Below, in pieces: positions 47,900-60,211 of a stretch of DNA of 64,000 nt. Below the pieces are notes generated by a model. The model had not been told where the DNA came from and ran no database searches. It saw only the letters and a list, made by a program, of their open reading frames with translations. This stretch comes from Sphagnum compactum (taxonomy: Eukaryota; Bryophyta; Sphagnopsida; Sphagnales), in NCBI GenBank assembly GCA_965153455.1, contig OZ234503.1:8152157-8216156 (forward strand), read 5' to 3'. Made by a program: the position numbers and the translations under genes. Position 1 is the stretch's first letter; each line of letters begins with the position of its first letter.

Positions 47900-48600
47900 A
47901 AACAGTCACATTATACAACAGGTTTATTTATTTATTTTGGCGAAATTTCGCCAACTGGCAATAAAAGAAAACCCAGTGTGACCTCTAGGAAGGAATTAAA
48001 AAAAAGAACTTCCAGAACATTCGCCATATTTCTTAGAAAAAAAGAAAAAAAAAGGAAGAATTCGCCAGATTTAGACAGTGTAGCTCGCCTAGATTTAGGC
48101 AGGATTGCAGAAAAAACTCTACTGTCCGCCTAGGACAGTCGCCATTTAATGTAAATTAAAGCTGGGGATCCTCGCCATTGCACCTACCTAAGGAATTTGA
48201 AAAACAAAAACCCTATTATACAGGGTTTGCTTTCTTTCAATTTTTGTGATTAGTTATCCCACAAAGAGGATTTAGCCAAATTAGGCTATAGACCATATAA
48301 ATGACAGTGAATAAAACACTTAAGAACATTTATGCTTTATATGTATTTGGCGAATTTAATTATTTTTTCTAAATTTGGCGATTAGGGCCATTCCTTTTCA
48401 CAAAAAATGTTAGAATGTGTAGAAAAAATAACTTTCAGGTTGAAACAGTGAAAATAAATTCCCCCAAAAAGAACCTAGCAATGTGATATATAGAGAGGTT
48501 TTGGAAATGTAGATTGTAGTTGTAAATTTTGTAATATGTACCGTCAAATACACACACACCTGTGCATCAGGCACGGGGTTCAAACTAGTAAAACATAATT
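47900..48600. other. Intergenic sequence, no gene recognised
   Basis: Contains repeated GCGAAATTTCGCCA/TTCGCCA-type motifs (47940-48370) but no defined element. No convincing open frame. Confidence 0.4.
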
Positions 48601-48612
48601 CACGTGTTGATG

Positions 48613-48735
48613 TTGGGCAATTTAAAATATGCCAATTTTTGTCCTAGTGTCAACAAGTTTACCTAGCCAGGACGTGATACCCCAAATCTAGGGAAAAGTA
48701 ATTGGTGAAGATAAAACCCAATATGTTTGGACACA
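48613..48735 (+). repeat. Dispersed ~120-bp repeat, copy 3
   Basis: GTTGGGCAATTTAAAATATGCC through GAAGATAAAACCCAATATG, homologous to the copies at 46973 and 47558. Confidence 0.75.
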
Positions 48736-48751
48736 TTTGCTGATTGTGACA

Positions 48752-49270
48752 CAGTTAAATTAAAATATTATATATCTTTGACCTTTCAACTAACTACATA
48801 GGAAAAAAGAATGAAAAATTGGGCAAAGGGTGTCATGGGATAACCTTTACCTTTGGACTTACTACATAGGCAAAAAAGAATAAAAAATTGGGCAAAGGGT
48901 GTCATGGGATAACCTTGATCTTTTGACTTACTACATAGGCAAAAAGAATAAAAAATTGGGCAAAGGGTGTCATGGGATAAGAGAGGGAAATGGTGAAAAT
49001 TTCATACATGATCAACTTAGAGAGTGTTGAATCGCATTTGTAAATTGTCACATCGACTTTGTCAAGTAGCTTTTGTCACCTTTAAATATGTTTGCCACGC
49101 TCCTACCCACCTCATGCATTGACATAGACAAAATTCCTATCCACCCTCACCCATCACAATGGAAAACATTTGAGATTAAGGTTTTGAGGCGTCTCTTTAG
49201 TTGGGCAGGATAGGATTTTTGTTCATGATTGTGTTCCTCACCATTTTTGGCATGGGCAAATAATAGCATA
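48752..49270 (+). repeat. Upstream copy of the ankyrin gene 3' flank, with 3 x 68-bp array
   Basis: Homologous in the same orientation to about 55585-55965, downstream of the ankyrin gene: AAAATATTATATA, AGAATAAAAAATTGGGCAAAG, GGAAATGG..AAAATT, TTTGTCAAGTAGCTTTTGTC, CTCCTACCCACCTCATGCA and CATGATTGTG(T/C)TCCTCACC. Near its start a 68-69-bp unit is present three times (TTGGGCAAAGGGTGTCATGG at about 48819, 48888 and 48956); the downstream copy has a single unit. Confidence 0.85.
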
Positions 49271-49740
49271 ATTTTTGTCTAATTTTTTTTTTAACAGCTC
49301 AATAGTAGACCCAACCTAACAAATTGTTGGCACCCCCAAAGTCAAGCTCATTGACAAAGGGTCCACTAGAGTGAATTTCACCTACATAGCACTATTTCCT
49401 TTGTTTAGAAGCCATATTCTTTCAACTTGAAAATATGATGCACATAAGATATTGGTTAATGCAATTTTTTTATTATTATTTAATCCATGTTTTAAAAGAC
49501 GTAAATTCAAAATTATACCACCAAACTAGAGAAAAAAAAAACTTGGGTCCTGCATTCCAGTGCTAGGGCGCTCAAAATCATTCAAGTTTAGCATAAACCA
49601 AATGACCTAAAAAATTGAATTATATTAAAATTCAGAGGTGAATTAGAACTTGGAAATAGCTTCTCTTGTACCGCTGCACACGTATTTCCGGCGCAGAACC
49701 TCACCACAAACGTCATTCCAGGCACACTACAGTTGCCTCG
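49271..49740. other. Upstream intergenic sequence
   Basis: No gene recognised. The minus-strand 70-codon frame at 49588-49800 has no recognisable domain and lies in what is probably promoter-distal sequence. Confidence 0.35.
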
Positions 49741-49749
49741 TGGTACCTG

Positions 49750-50351
49750 AAAAGCCACGTGGGTTCTCCAGTTCTGTACTAGGGCGGTCCGATTACCCAT
49801 CCACCTTGACGTAAGTGATTTCCGCCAGGAACGTCCTCCTCAGAAAATGTCTGCGAGTGGGTCCTCATTAGCAAAAAAATATGGGTGTCTACTTTGAGTA
49901 GAAATCATTTATGCAAAAGGGTACATAAGTTGAAGAACTAGTTCGGAGTAACCTCAAGTTTTCTTCTTAGTTCTGACGTACCACCTCCGTCAGGGTCCCC
50001 ACCACACCAAAAAGCTTTGGCAGTCCTGATCATCAGCAACTCTCCTTGCAATGTATAAAAAAAGAAACCTGAAACCAGAACTCATCAGCAGCTTTTGTGT
50101 GAAGATAGTTCTGCAGGTCGTCAAGAGTTCATCAAATTCACGAGTGCTGATTCAAAGCGTGTTAGCTGAGCCCAAGGTCATGATTTATACGTTGGGGAAG
50201 TGAGTTTCTAGCTGCTGAGGATCTAGTTTTGGCGGCGTTCAAGATTTTTTTCGTTGATTGTGGCTTAGACTTCATAGACTACTCAACTTCTAGTTAGAAA
50301 ATCTCTACAGGTCGTGTACGAGAGAGTGACTCCTTTCGCAAGTCGAGCAGG
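49750..50351 (+). promoter_or_regulatory. Promoter and 5' UTR of the ankyrin-PGG-SPRY gene
   Basis: A TATA-like TATAAAAAAA lies at about 50054-50063, some 290 bases before the ATG, leaving a leader of roughly 260 bases. Upstream are a G-box core CACGTG (49756-49761, in GCCACGTGGG) and two TGACG motifs (49807-49811 in TGACGTAAG, and 49974-49978 in TGACGTACC), the type bound by TGA bZIP factors. Together they hint at stress- or defence-type control. The sites are seen; their use is inference. Confidence 0.45.
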
Positions 50352-53300
50352 ATGGCACAAAAGAAGTTGTGGAATATAGCATTTTCTGGTAGTGAAGACG
50401 AGATGCGGAACCTATTGTTCAACCGATCGAATGTGAACGTGAACGAAAGGAAGAGAGAGGGATGCCCCCTCCACAAAGCAATACAGCGTAATCAAGACAC
50501 GGGAGTTGCCAAGGTACAGTCACTTCCATTGAATGACTCATGCATAAGAAACCAACTAAAAGAATTGTGGTTTGCGTGTGTTTCAACTGATTCCGTCTTT
50601 GTTTTGAATATGTACAAAGGCCCTGTTGGAGCATCCTAAAATAGACGTGAACTCTCATGATTGGCGCCTGCGAGCACCACTGCACATAGCGTCAACTAAC
50701 GACGAAACGTGCGAGATCGTCAAATTGTTGCTTCAACACCCCAATGTAGACGTGAATGCTTACGCCTTAGCTGGAATGACTCCTCTCCATGTGGCGGCAA
50801 GGTTCGCTTGCCCAAAGGTTGTGGAGCTTCTAATAAAGGATCCAGGGGTGGAGGTTGATGCCGAAGCTGCAGTTGGGTTGACAGCTCTCCATCTAGTAGC
50901 AGAAGGCGACGAGAATCCTGATCGCGATTTGGGAAGCAGACGACCACACGAAGACAGATGCAAGGTCGTGCAGATGCTTCTTCAAAAACAAAGGACACTG
51001 AGATCATCAGATGTTGGCTGTCATTTGAACCGAATCGATGAGTTGAAGAGGTTCCCTATTCACTACGGGGTGGAATGCAACAGTGTGGAAGTAGTGGAGG
51101 AGTTACTGAAGTGGGATGACACTGACATAAATGCGCAAGACATCCACGGACTCACACCCTTACACGTGGCTACTCGATCAAAAGCTGATAATCGAGAAGC
51201 CATGGTGAAGTTGTTGCTCCATGTGGAAAAAATTCACATAAACATGCGATCAGGGATGCCATCATCAAATCAAATACTGAGCGAACAGGAGATGCCATCA
51301 GATTGGTACAATGAGTTCCTTCCATTTCGACCAATGGAACAGGAAAGGAGTAACAATCTCACGGCACTGCACTTTGCGGCACGGACGGGATCTCCGGAAA
51401 TTGTCGACTTGCTTTTTCGGGAGCGAGGAATCGAAATCAATGTTCAAGATGACGAAGGTTGCACACCCTTGCACATTGCCGCACAAGCAGGGCACGTGAA
51501 TGTTGTGGAGAGGTTCCTTGAACAAAAGCCATGCCTGATTGACTTAACCAGTCAAAACTCCAGTTCTCTTACACCTTTGGATCTTGCAATTGACAAGGGA
51601 CATGCTGCAGTAGTAAGGGTGTTGTTGGAATTCACCTCTGAATCGGACCTTACTAGGAAGAACAGCTGCAGTGGAAACACAACACTACACATTGCTACCA
51701 AGAGCGGGTGTGTTGAAGTGACGAACATGTTATTAGTGAAAGTTGTGGTGGACCACGTTGAATCGTACCTCAAGGAGCAGAACAAGGACAGAAACACACC
51801 ACTACACCTCGCTGCTGAAGGAGGGCATGTGGAGGTGGTGCAACTTTTGTTGGAACATTGTAGGTCATTGGACTTGGAAGTGAAAAATGTTCACGGAAAC
51901 ACATTGCTACACCAAGCTACCATGAACGGCCATGATAAGGTAGTTCAGGCGTTGTTGGATCTCGCAGCTACCGAATTTGATCTCGATGACAAGAATAACG
52001 ATGGAGACACACCACTACACCTCGCTGCTAAAGAAGGGCATGTTCAGGTGGTCGACGTCTTGTTGGGGTGTGGTCTTGAATTGAAACTGGATACGAAAAA
52101 CAAGGATCGAATTACTCCACTGCACCTCGCTACTAAAGGAGGCTATCTAGCGGTGGTAAAGGTGCTTTTGCAACATGCTGATGGTGAAAAGTGCGGGTTG
52201 GACTATTGGGACATGCATGGGAATAAGCCCTTACACCTGGCTATTGAAGAGGGGCATGTGGAGGTGGTGAAGGAGTTGTTGGAGCGTGCAGGAACTAAAT
52301 TGCACTTAAATTGGAAGAACCACAATGGTTCTAACACACCACTACACCTTGCTGCTGAAGCAGGGCAAGATGAGATAGTGGACATGTTGTTGGCGTTAGA
52401 TACTACTAAACAAACTACCGATTCAGATTCCACAGAAAGGAATAATGATCAAAAGCGCACCACTAAGTTGAACCTCAACGCAGCAAACAAGGAGAAGAAT
52501 ACGCCATTGCACCTTGCTTGTAAGGAAGGGCATGATGAGGTCGTGGATGTTATGTTGAAGCGTGTTGAGGAATTAGCCCTTGATGCAATCAACATTCGTG
52601 GAAACACCCCTCTTCACCTTGCTGCCATTAATGGGCACATTCACGTTGTGAACAAGTTGTTGAAGTTGGAAGCAGAAGTGGACCTCAATGGGAGAAACAA
52701 AAAAGGGCAAACAGCCCTACACTTTGCTACTATAAAATGTCACCTAAATGTGGTGAAGGCTTTTTGTCTAGCGAAAGAAGAACGGTTGCGAGCAAACTTA
52801 CAAGATCAAAATGGCAAAACATGTCTTCAATATGCCAAAGAACACCAACAAAATCGCAACACCAAACTTTTGGAACATTCAAAGGTCAAATTTCTTTTGG
52901 AAAGACAACGCAAGGAGAAATTTGAAGAAATTACCAATAGACTCATGGAACGCTCTGACGTGAAAGACTTCTTGGAAAGACAATACAGACATAGACAAGT
53001 CTTCATCGATGCAGCGAATGCACTTCTTGTTGGGGGTGCCCTCATAGCTGGGATTACATTTGCAAGTTGGTTGCAGCCGCCCTTGGGTTACACGACTGAC
53101 TATCAATTCCCTCAATCTTCTCTTGCAACCCCTCCTGGAGTATTTGAGTCCTTTGCAGCTGTAGAGTTGCACTACAGTCTTCGCTTGTTTTGGGTGTTTA
53201 ACACCTTGTCCTTTTTCTTCGCCATCGGCACTGTGATCTCAGGGGCAAAAGCTGCTTTCCCTGACTTGGATACTACTTTCATTGTGGTAGCGTTGCGCTC

Positions 53301-54327
53301 TGTGCGCAAGGAATTACAGTGCACATCGATACTACTTCTGTGTTCGGTAGTAACAGTACTAGGATCATTTGTGTGTGCGGGTTTTGCTGTGCTACCACCA
53401 ATTCAGAAGGACATGACAAGCATGAAGATTTCTGTAGTAATAGGGTTGGCAATTTGTAGTTGGACGATAATTAAATTTTTGGGTAAGTTGAGAGAATCAT
53501 TGGCCAAAGTCCTGGAAAGCGAACAAAAAGATGATGAGATGGAAGAGGAAACAACATCCAAGGGTTACAATTTGTGCGCATCCTTGCATAGAAGATTTTG
53601 GGCGTGGTTACAAACTAAATGTTTTATGCAAGGAGAAGTCAACACAGATGATAAGATGGAAAAGGAGGATTCACAACCATGGCTTAACACGAAAACTAGT
53701 AGTGACCTTTTAGTGGTCACCACTAGTAAAATGTCACAACATGTGAAGTTCAGGAGAGGGGAATGCCCTGAGGATTGGGTTCGCGGTGCTATTCGAACCC
53801 ATCAACCAGCAACATGGCATGAGCAAACAATGTCCTATTACTTTGAGATCAAAATCAAGGACAATTTGAATACATGTGTTTCCATCGGCTTTACTAATGA
53901 GAACTTCAAAAATAATAATCCACCAGGGGAGGATTCCAACACCTATGGCTATGATGGTAATGGTAAGTTTTGGTATGACGGGATTGGTACAAATGTAGGT
54001 ATGATTCAAGATTTGGGGGTGGATTTTGACTTATGCTACACTATGGAGGACACTGTGGGAGCAGGGGTCAATTATGTGACGGAAGAGATTTTTTTCACCA
54101 AGAACAAAAAGTTAGTCTATTGGATGCCTTGTAACTTGAAAACCACCTGGTATCCCACCATTGGGTGCAAAGATTGGAAGCATAGAAAGCATACTATAAA
54201 TGTGGAAGTGAATTTGAAAGGACCATACATTTTTGATGTAAGTTCTTATATGCGACATAGCAACCTTAAAACACCTAGAAAGTGGTCATGGCAATCTAAA
54301 TTGGCTTTTCTACCTTTCTTTCAATAG
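50352..54327 (+). CDS. Ankyrin repeat-PGG membrane protein with C-terminal SPRY domain (2 exons)
   Basis: Exon 1 is 50352-50513 (54 codons, from MAQKKLWNIAF). A 106-base GT-AG intron (50514-50619) follows. Exon 2 (50620-54327) is open throughout, giving 1289 residues. Residues about 35-790 hold roughly 20 ankyrin repeats, counted by TPLHLAA-type motifs. Residues 800-845 are charged and probably helical (ERQRKEKFEEI). The PGG domain starts near 850 (NALLVGGALIAGITFASW), with further hydrophobic segments near 907-935, 951-981 and 988-1012. A SPRY domain follows at about 1117-1261: YYFEIKIKD, VSIGFTNENF, NTYGYDGNGKFWYDG, VGAGVNYVTEEIFFTKN and WYPTIGC. Plant ANK-PGG proteins of the ACD6/ITN1 type act at membranes in defence and salt responses. 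SPRY is a protein-interaction fold. Four membrane segments would put both the ankyrin and SPRY parts in the cytosol (inference). No disabling change was seen. Function unknown. Confidence 0.9.
50514..50619 (+). other. Intron of the ankyrin-PGG-SPRY gene
   Basis: GTACAG donor after GCCAAG and ACAAAG acceptor before GCCCTGTTGGAG. Removing it joins VAK to ALLEHPKIDVN in one frame and completes an ankyrin repeat, which supports the splice. Without splicing, exon 1 would run to a stop at 50637. Confidence 0.85.
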
Positions 54328-55990
54328 GCATACAATTATTGTCATTCCAAACCAATCATATTAGACCTTAAATGAATTATTGTTAAATGAAATTTGAAGT
54401 GCCACTTGTGCAATGTTTTTACAAATGGTCTTTATCCTAGACATCTTCATGTTTAAAATATCTAAATTAAGGAAGGGGAGTAATTATAGTTTATCATTGT
54501 GAACATTACCAATTTATGTAAATGTTGTATGGGCCCACTTACATTTTCCAATTGTATATGTGAATTTCTTCAATTCCATCAAGTTTATTTGTTTTTCTTT
54601 TTTGCTCTTTTGTTTTTTGAACTATTATTTCATATATATCTAAGCTGTATCCTTCAAATTTGGGTCATAAATCTAATTCATGTGGGCCTTGGAATGAAAC
54701 AAGCCTTACAGGTTTATTTTCCAATACAAGAATTTCAATTGAATGACTTTTAACAATGCACACAACAATCATATATTTGGCATAGAAAATTTTAGTTAGT
54801 GAAAAAAATTTAACAATATTTGTACTTTAATGATGTGAAGGTTCAAGCTTGAGCTTTTGTGTCAAAATTTGTTTCTTTTTTTTCCTAAGTGCATCGCTCC
54901 ATCCAAGGTGCATTTTTTGAACCAAAAGAAGTTTTCATCAACAATGTAAACTAACAATCATCCTAGAAAGTTGTATTTTATTCAAATTGTTTAATTTCAT
55001 TTCATAAGTACATGACCAAGGTACAAGTAACAAACTATCTAATCCAGCAACTTATATACGATCCGATCAAATTTCTTTTCAAACACAACTTATATTCACA
55101 AGGGTTCTCAAATGCATAATTTGGTTGCAAAGTCATATTATCACCAAATTGATGTTATTTATGTTTGTCATTATTTTATTAATAGTGGAACATACACACA
55201 ATCACCTTTTTTTTTCCAAGGTGGCACTCATTGCAAAAGAATTAGGTTTTTTTTCCATTTTAGAATATCTCTTTGTCACAAAACTTATCAATTTTCTTTT
55301 GGTTTCAAAATGATTTTTCCATGTCACAAAAATATCATTTTGTTTTCAATTTCAAAGATAGACCCACAACATACAAAAAGATCTATATTCAAGTAAATTA
55401 CTGAAAAAATGTAAACATTTAAATTTAACAATTATTTGTAGGTTACCTTTATTTCAATCTCAATGGTCATGTTGTAGTAGTGCAATTAATAGTAATTAAT
55501 TGTGGGGGTGAGATGTAGAATATTTCTTCTTTTGCGGGCAAGGATTCTTCAATTCACCCATCACTAAAAATAATAATCACAATATGGACACCCCTAATCA
55601 AAATATTATATAACCTTGACCATAGGCAAGAAGAATAAAATTTTGGGCAAAGATTGTGATATCAGAAAAGGAAATGGGAGAAAATTGTGTACATGATGAA
55701 TTTAGAAAGTGCCAAATCAGATTTGTCACCTCCATTTTGTCGTCAAGTAACTTTTGTCACCTCTACTTTATGTGATTGTGAATATGTTTGTAATGCTCCT
55801 ACCCCCACCTCATGCACAGCACAAAAGAAATTCCCATCCACCCCCACCTTTCATAATGGAAAACAATTCAGCTTATGATGTTAATGCTTCTCATTAGTTA
55901 GGTGGGAGAGGATTTTTGTTCATGATTGTGCTCCTCACCACTTTTGGGATGGGCTAATAACAAGGGCATGAATTATAAGGACATAATTTT
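54328..55990 (+). repeat. 3' flank of the intact ankyrin gene, shared with the paralogs
   Basis: Homologous to 25621-27105 and 41471-42765, and its last ~400 bases to 48752-49270. It includes the 3' UTR and downstream sequence. The frames at 54499-54753 and 55112-55396 are overlapping AT-rich frames in this shared non-coding DNA and are not considered genes. Confidence 0.8.
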
Positions 55991-56418
55991 TGTATGATCT
56001 TTTCGTTTGGACTATCACATTTGTAATTTTTTTTAACTACATGCAAACATAAAATTTAAAGCCATATTCAAAATTAACATTGTCAATTTTTAAACTATTC
56101 ATGTTGTCATAGACTTTAATGGGAATCATCATATTTTTTTTGGACGAATTCTAAAAAGATTATGAACTCATAATGAATTTTTGAAATGACAACATTACAT
56201 TTGTCACACAAAAAAATTAAAAAACGTGGACTCAAAAAAATGTCAAAGTAGTGTCAAAATAAAAAAATAAAACATCATCAAATGAGAAATTTATTAGTGA
56301 AATGTATGAAACTTTCTTAATACATATTTTTTAATTTTCAAAAGTTTTAAATGATGTGATTGTTGTAAATTTTTATCTTTGAAAGTTCATTTCACATTAA
56401 AAAATTTAATTTTTATGC
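55991..56418. other. AT-rich sequence before the second 4 kb repeat
   Basis: No gene. Because the first copy of the 4 kb repeat is cut by the window edge, this stretch could itself belong to the repeat. Confidence 0.4.
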
Positions 56419-59400
56419 ATGTATTTTATGATCAATCACATGTATAGGAATATTCATAGGTTGTTTTATTCATATTTGTGATTAAAAACATAGGGGATAA
56501 TTAAAGGATTTATGGTTTGAAATTTTTTTAAACTGCAAAAAAACTTTGCTAATGTTAGATTATGGATTCTTAAATGCCACTTTTGAGTTTCCTATACATG
56601 TTTTGCCCAAAACCATGATTATGTTTTTACAAAAAAAAAAAATTTAAAAATTAGATCAAATCCTTGAGGTGAAAACATGGTCAAAAAAGTCAGGGGTGCC
56701 AAAGTAAAAGTCCTTTTCCAAGGACTACACATGACACATGTCATTTTTGTGTTGGTTTCTAACTTAAAATTTTATTTTTTGGATATTTAGTTTAACACTA
56801 CATGTTAATATAAATATGTTTTGACTACAAATTAATTTTATATCATACATATTATACAATCATGTCATCTATTGTATAAATATGAATGACTTTTATTAAG
56901 GCCACATTTTCAAAATCCATAATCTTCAAGGTCAAATGCACATTTGAACCAAATGTGTGTTCAAATTGATTATTAAAAAATTTGTTAATTCAAGTCATTT
57001 TGCCGTTGTAATCATCAATGTTAAAATCATCTTCAATTTTTAGAAGGAATAGTGCACATTTGATAAGAAAAAAAAATTTTGAAAAGAATAAAAACTATAG
57101 ACTTTCAAAGTTTGAGTGTTTTGAACATGTAAAAACATTTTTGATTTGTATCAAGCATTGAGCATATAAACTTTGCAACTAATGGAATTTTTTTCAAAAA
57201 AATTTATAATAATCCAAATTATTTTGCTTCCATTGTGATCTTTCAAACATACAAAAATGTAGTTCTAAAGAGTGTCCACACACTTGGGTGGCTCCTTTGA
57301 CTATGTTTTTATTCCTTGGACCTTTATTGTTAAGCTAATTTAATTAGCCTTAAACTTTGATCAACAAGCTTTGACAAAGACACACAACTGTTGTAGAGGT
57401 CTCTATCCATTCCATTTCCTTGCAAAGGAATTCATAGATACTGATTTGGAACAATCAAAATTTTAATACAATAAAATAATTCTACAAACAATGTCAAACA
57501 TCAAATGACATGTCTATAAAATTGCAAAGGAAACTTTGGGCAACAATAATTTGTAATTCAGCATTTTGTTAATCCTAGATTATACCAAAACAAACACAAC
57601 TTAAAAGGTGGTCATAAACTATGAATATCATTCACAAAGAAACATGATACCTACATCTTCATCGTCAAAGGTCCAACAACTAACTTTAGGCAATTACTTC
57701 CAACTAATTCCATGAACTATCATTAATGGTTGCACATGATATATATATTATGTTCAAAATTCAAGACAATCCCATATTTTTAAAAATTACATTATAAATT
57801 TCTACAACATTTCCAAAAGAAACAAACAAAATTGTTTTCATATCAACAATCAAGTCATAGCTAATAAAAAACTAAATAATATCATCATTCAAACTACAAG
57901 AAGCTTTGGGCAACAAATCTAAGATCAAACTTTTTTTCCTTAGATTTAATTAATCAAAGCTCAAGGTGTGAAGGACTATTAATTTCCATTCTTAAAGCAA
58001 GATTGAATTTCAAAGATTTTACATTAGAAAAGAACTTTAAATTGAATGTCCAAGTTGATAAGAATGCATTGAATGCCAAATGCAATATTGTTTATGACAA
58101 CAAGTGTTAAACAATCTATTTTATTTAAGGAGGTACATGAAAGAAGTTAAATTCTACAAAATTTGCAAGTGAAAGAACTTTAGTTCAAATGCAACAATTA
58201 AACTCCACTTCAAAATAATCCTATGTGTCACTAAGTCACAAATATTAATAATCACATATGTGATTATGAAACAAATGAATTTAGATTGTTTTAAATGCAA
58301 CTTCAATATGTGACTACCTTGTGTTTGGATAAAACATTTAAGGAAAAATCAACATTTGTTATCAATTATTGTTTGATTCCATTGATAGATGAAAACCAAA
58401 TCATTTTTTGCAATTCTTTTAACATATTTTACCAACTATACATAGGTGATTAGATCACATATTGCATCAAGTTTGTGATTACAATTGATTATCAAATTTT
58501 ATAAAATTACATTTAATGTTGGCATTGGTGGTAATTTTATTTTACATTACCATCTAAACCCCATATTTGAAACTAACCCAGCCTATATTAACATAGTACT
58601 TATTAAACAAAAATAACTAGCCTAGCCTAAATCTATGTATTAAGTAATGCTATAGCTTATTTGACCTAGTAGGTAGCTTAATATGATATATATGTTATTA
58701 CAAATTAATAATCAATTTAGGGACCTTTAAAGTTACATAAGGATAAACAATTATTAATTATGATTAATAGTTAATAATCCATGTTAATTACTAGTTAAGC
58801 TAGGTTAAGAAAGGTTAATTATTATTTCCTATATATTTAATAGGTTACATCAATTACTAGTTAGGATAAGTAATTGGGCATACAATTAATGGCATCATAC
58901 ATAAATAAAAAATATATATTTAATATGAAATACATTTATTTAATAATAATTTCAAATTATAAAATATTATATGTATAAAACATATGAAATCCCACAAAAT
59001 TATTATTTTTAATTATTTTCGAATATAAAATATTTAAAATCTATTTTTGAATATTATGTCTGAATAAATTATATATTAATGACTCTAAATAAGAATTTTA
59101 AAATTAAATTATGGTATATTTTACATCAAAACTTTATAACATAATTTTAATTAATATTGGTTTAAAATTTGGGCGATACATCATTTATTTATTATTATGT
59201 TAACAAAATAATCTTTTCCATTAATAAATCATGTGCTTAAATATTTTCTTCAAATGAATGGCAATTGAAATTGTATCAAACAAGGAAATTCGAGTTTTGT
59301 TATGTTGAAATGAGTCTAATTTTTTATTAAATATCATTATTCATTGAAAAAAAATTAAGAATGAAATTTTATTTTTAGTTTTTGGACAAAATACCATTAA

Positions 59401-60046
59401 GATATGAAATATTAAAATTGAAATATCATAAGTATGAAAATTTTGTAACATATATTTTTAGTCGAATATTATTTTTAAAATTGGGAAATATATCATTTAT
59501 TTATTATTATGTTAACCATCCAAAATTTTCTATTTATAAATCATGTACTTGAATTGTGTATTCAAAAGAATGGTTATTGATATCATATTAAACAAGGATA
59601 TTCAATTCCCTTTTTTGTTAAAATGAGTTTACATTTTTTATTAAAAAAACATAAATGTGTGCATGATGGAAAAAAAAATTGAAATTTTTCATTTGGACAA
59701 AATATTGATAATATATTAAATAAGAAAGTTGATATTTGTGCAATGTTTAGAACAAAGCATGGGTTAAATAAAATGCACCCTTTTATGGTTTCATAACAAA
59801 TTGGATGGTTTGTTGGTAAAGGAATTGGTCTTCATCTTTGACGTCCAAGGATCAACCTTCACAAATGACATGGTGATGGTCAACCATTTTAAGTTGATTG
59901 AATATTCTTGTGACCATTTAAAGCTATATTTAACCTATGTAATGACAAGTGTCAACAATTCATAAAATGAAAATAATGAAGTAATATACCAATGTTAATA
60001 GATAATATACTATATATGATATCAATATTTTTATTTAAATAATCAT

Positions 60047-60083
<37 letters not shown>

Positions 60084-60211
60084 CATAATACTTGATGTTT
60101 TTTATGACTATGTAGTTGCAAATGCAATTGTAACATTATGTAACTATTGGTTCGACTATCATGTCACATGGTGTTTTTTATGATTGGTTGTTCTATGTCA
60201 TTTGTCCAAAA
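56419..60211 (+). repeat. Large dispersed repeat, copy 2
   Basis: Direct-orientation homolog of 1-4106, ending at the shared TTGTCCAAAA. Differences are many small substitutions and indels, the replaced segment at about 58218-58408, and an expanded TA run near the right end. The sequence right after the shared end is the 3' end of a minus-strand MULE transposase remnant; copy 1 has unrelated sequence there. No open frame of note. Confidence 0.85.
60053..60082. repeat. (TA)15 microsatellite
   Basis: An uninterrupted run of TA dinucleotides. The matching place in copy 1 of the 4 kb repeat (about 3967-3977) has only about five or six units. Confidence 0.95.

Noticed and set aside
55112-55396. 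94-codon frame downstream of the ankyrin gene
   Set aside because: It lies in the shared 3' flank. The homologous stretches in copies A and B do not keep the frame.
1-60211. The 4 kb repeats as the two LTRs of one giant retroelement
   Set aside because: The ~52 kb between them contains unrelated genes, duplications and a separate gypsy remnant, and the right copy runs into a MULE. No LTR-type ends were seen.
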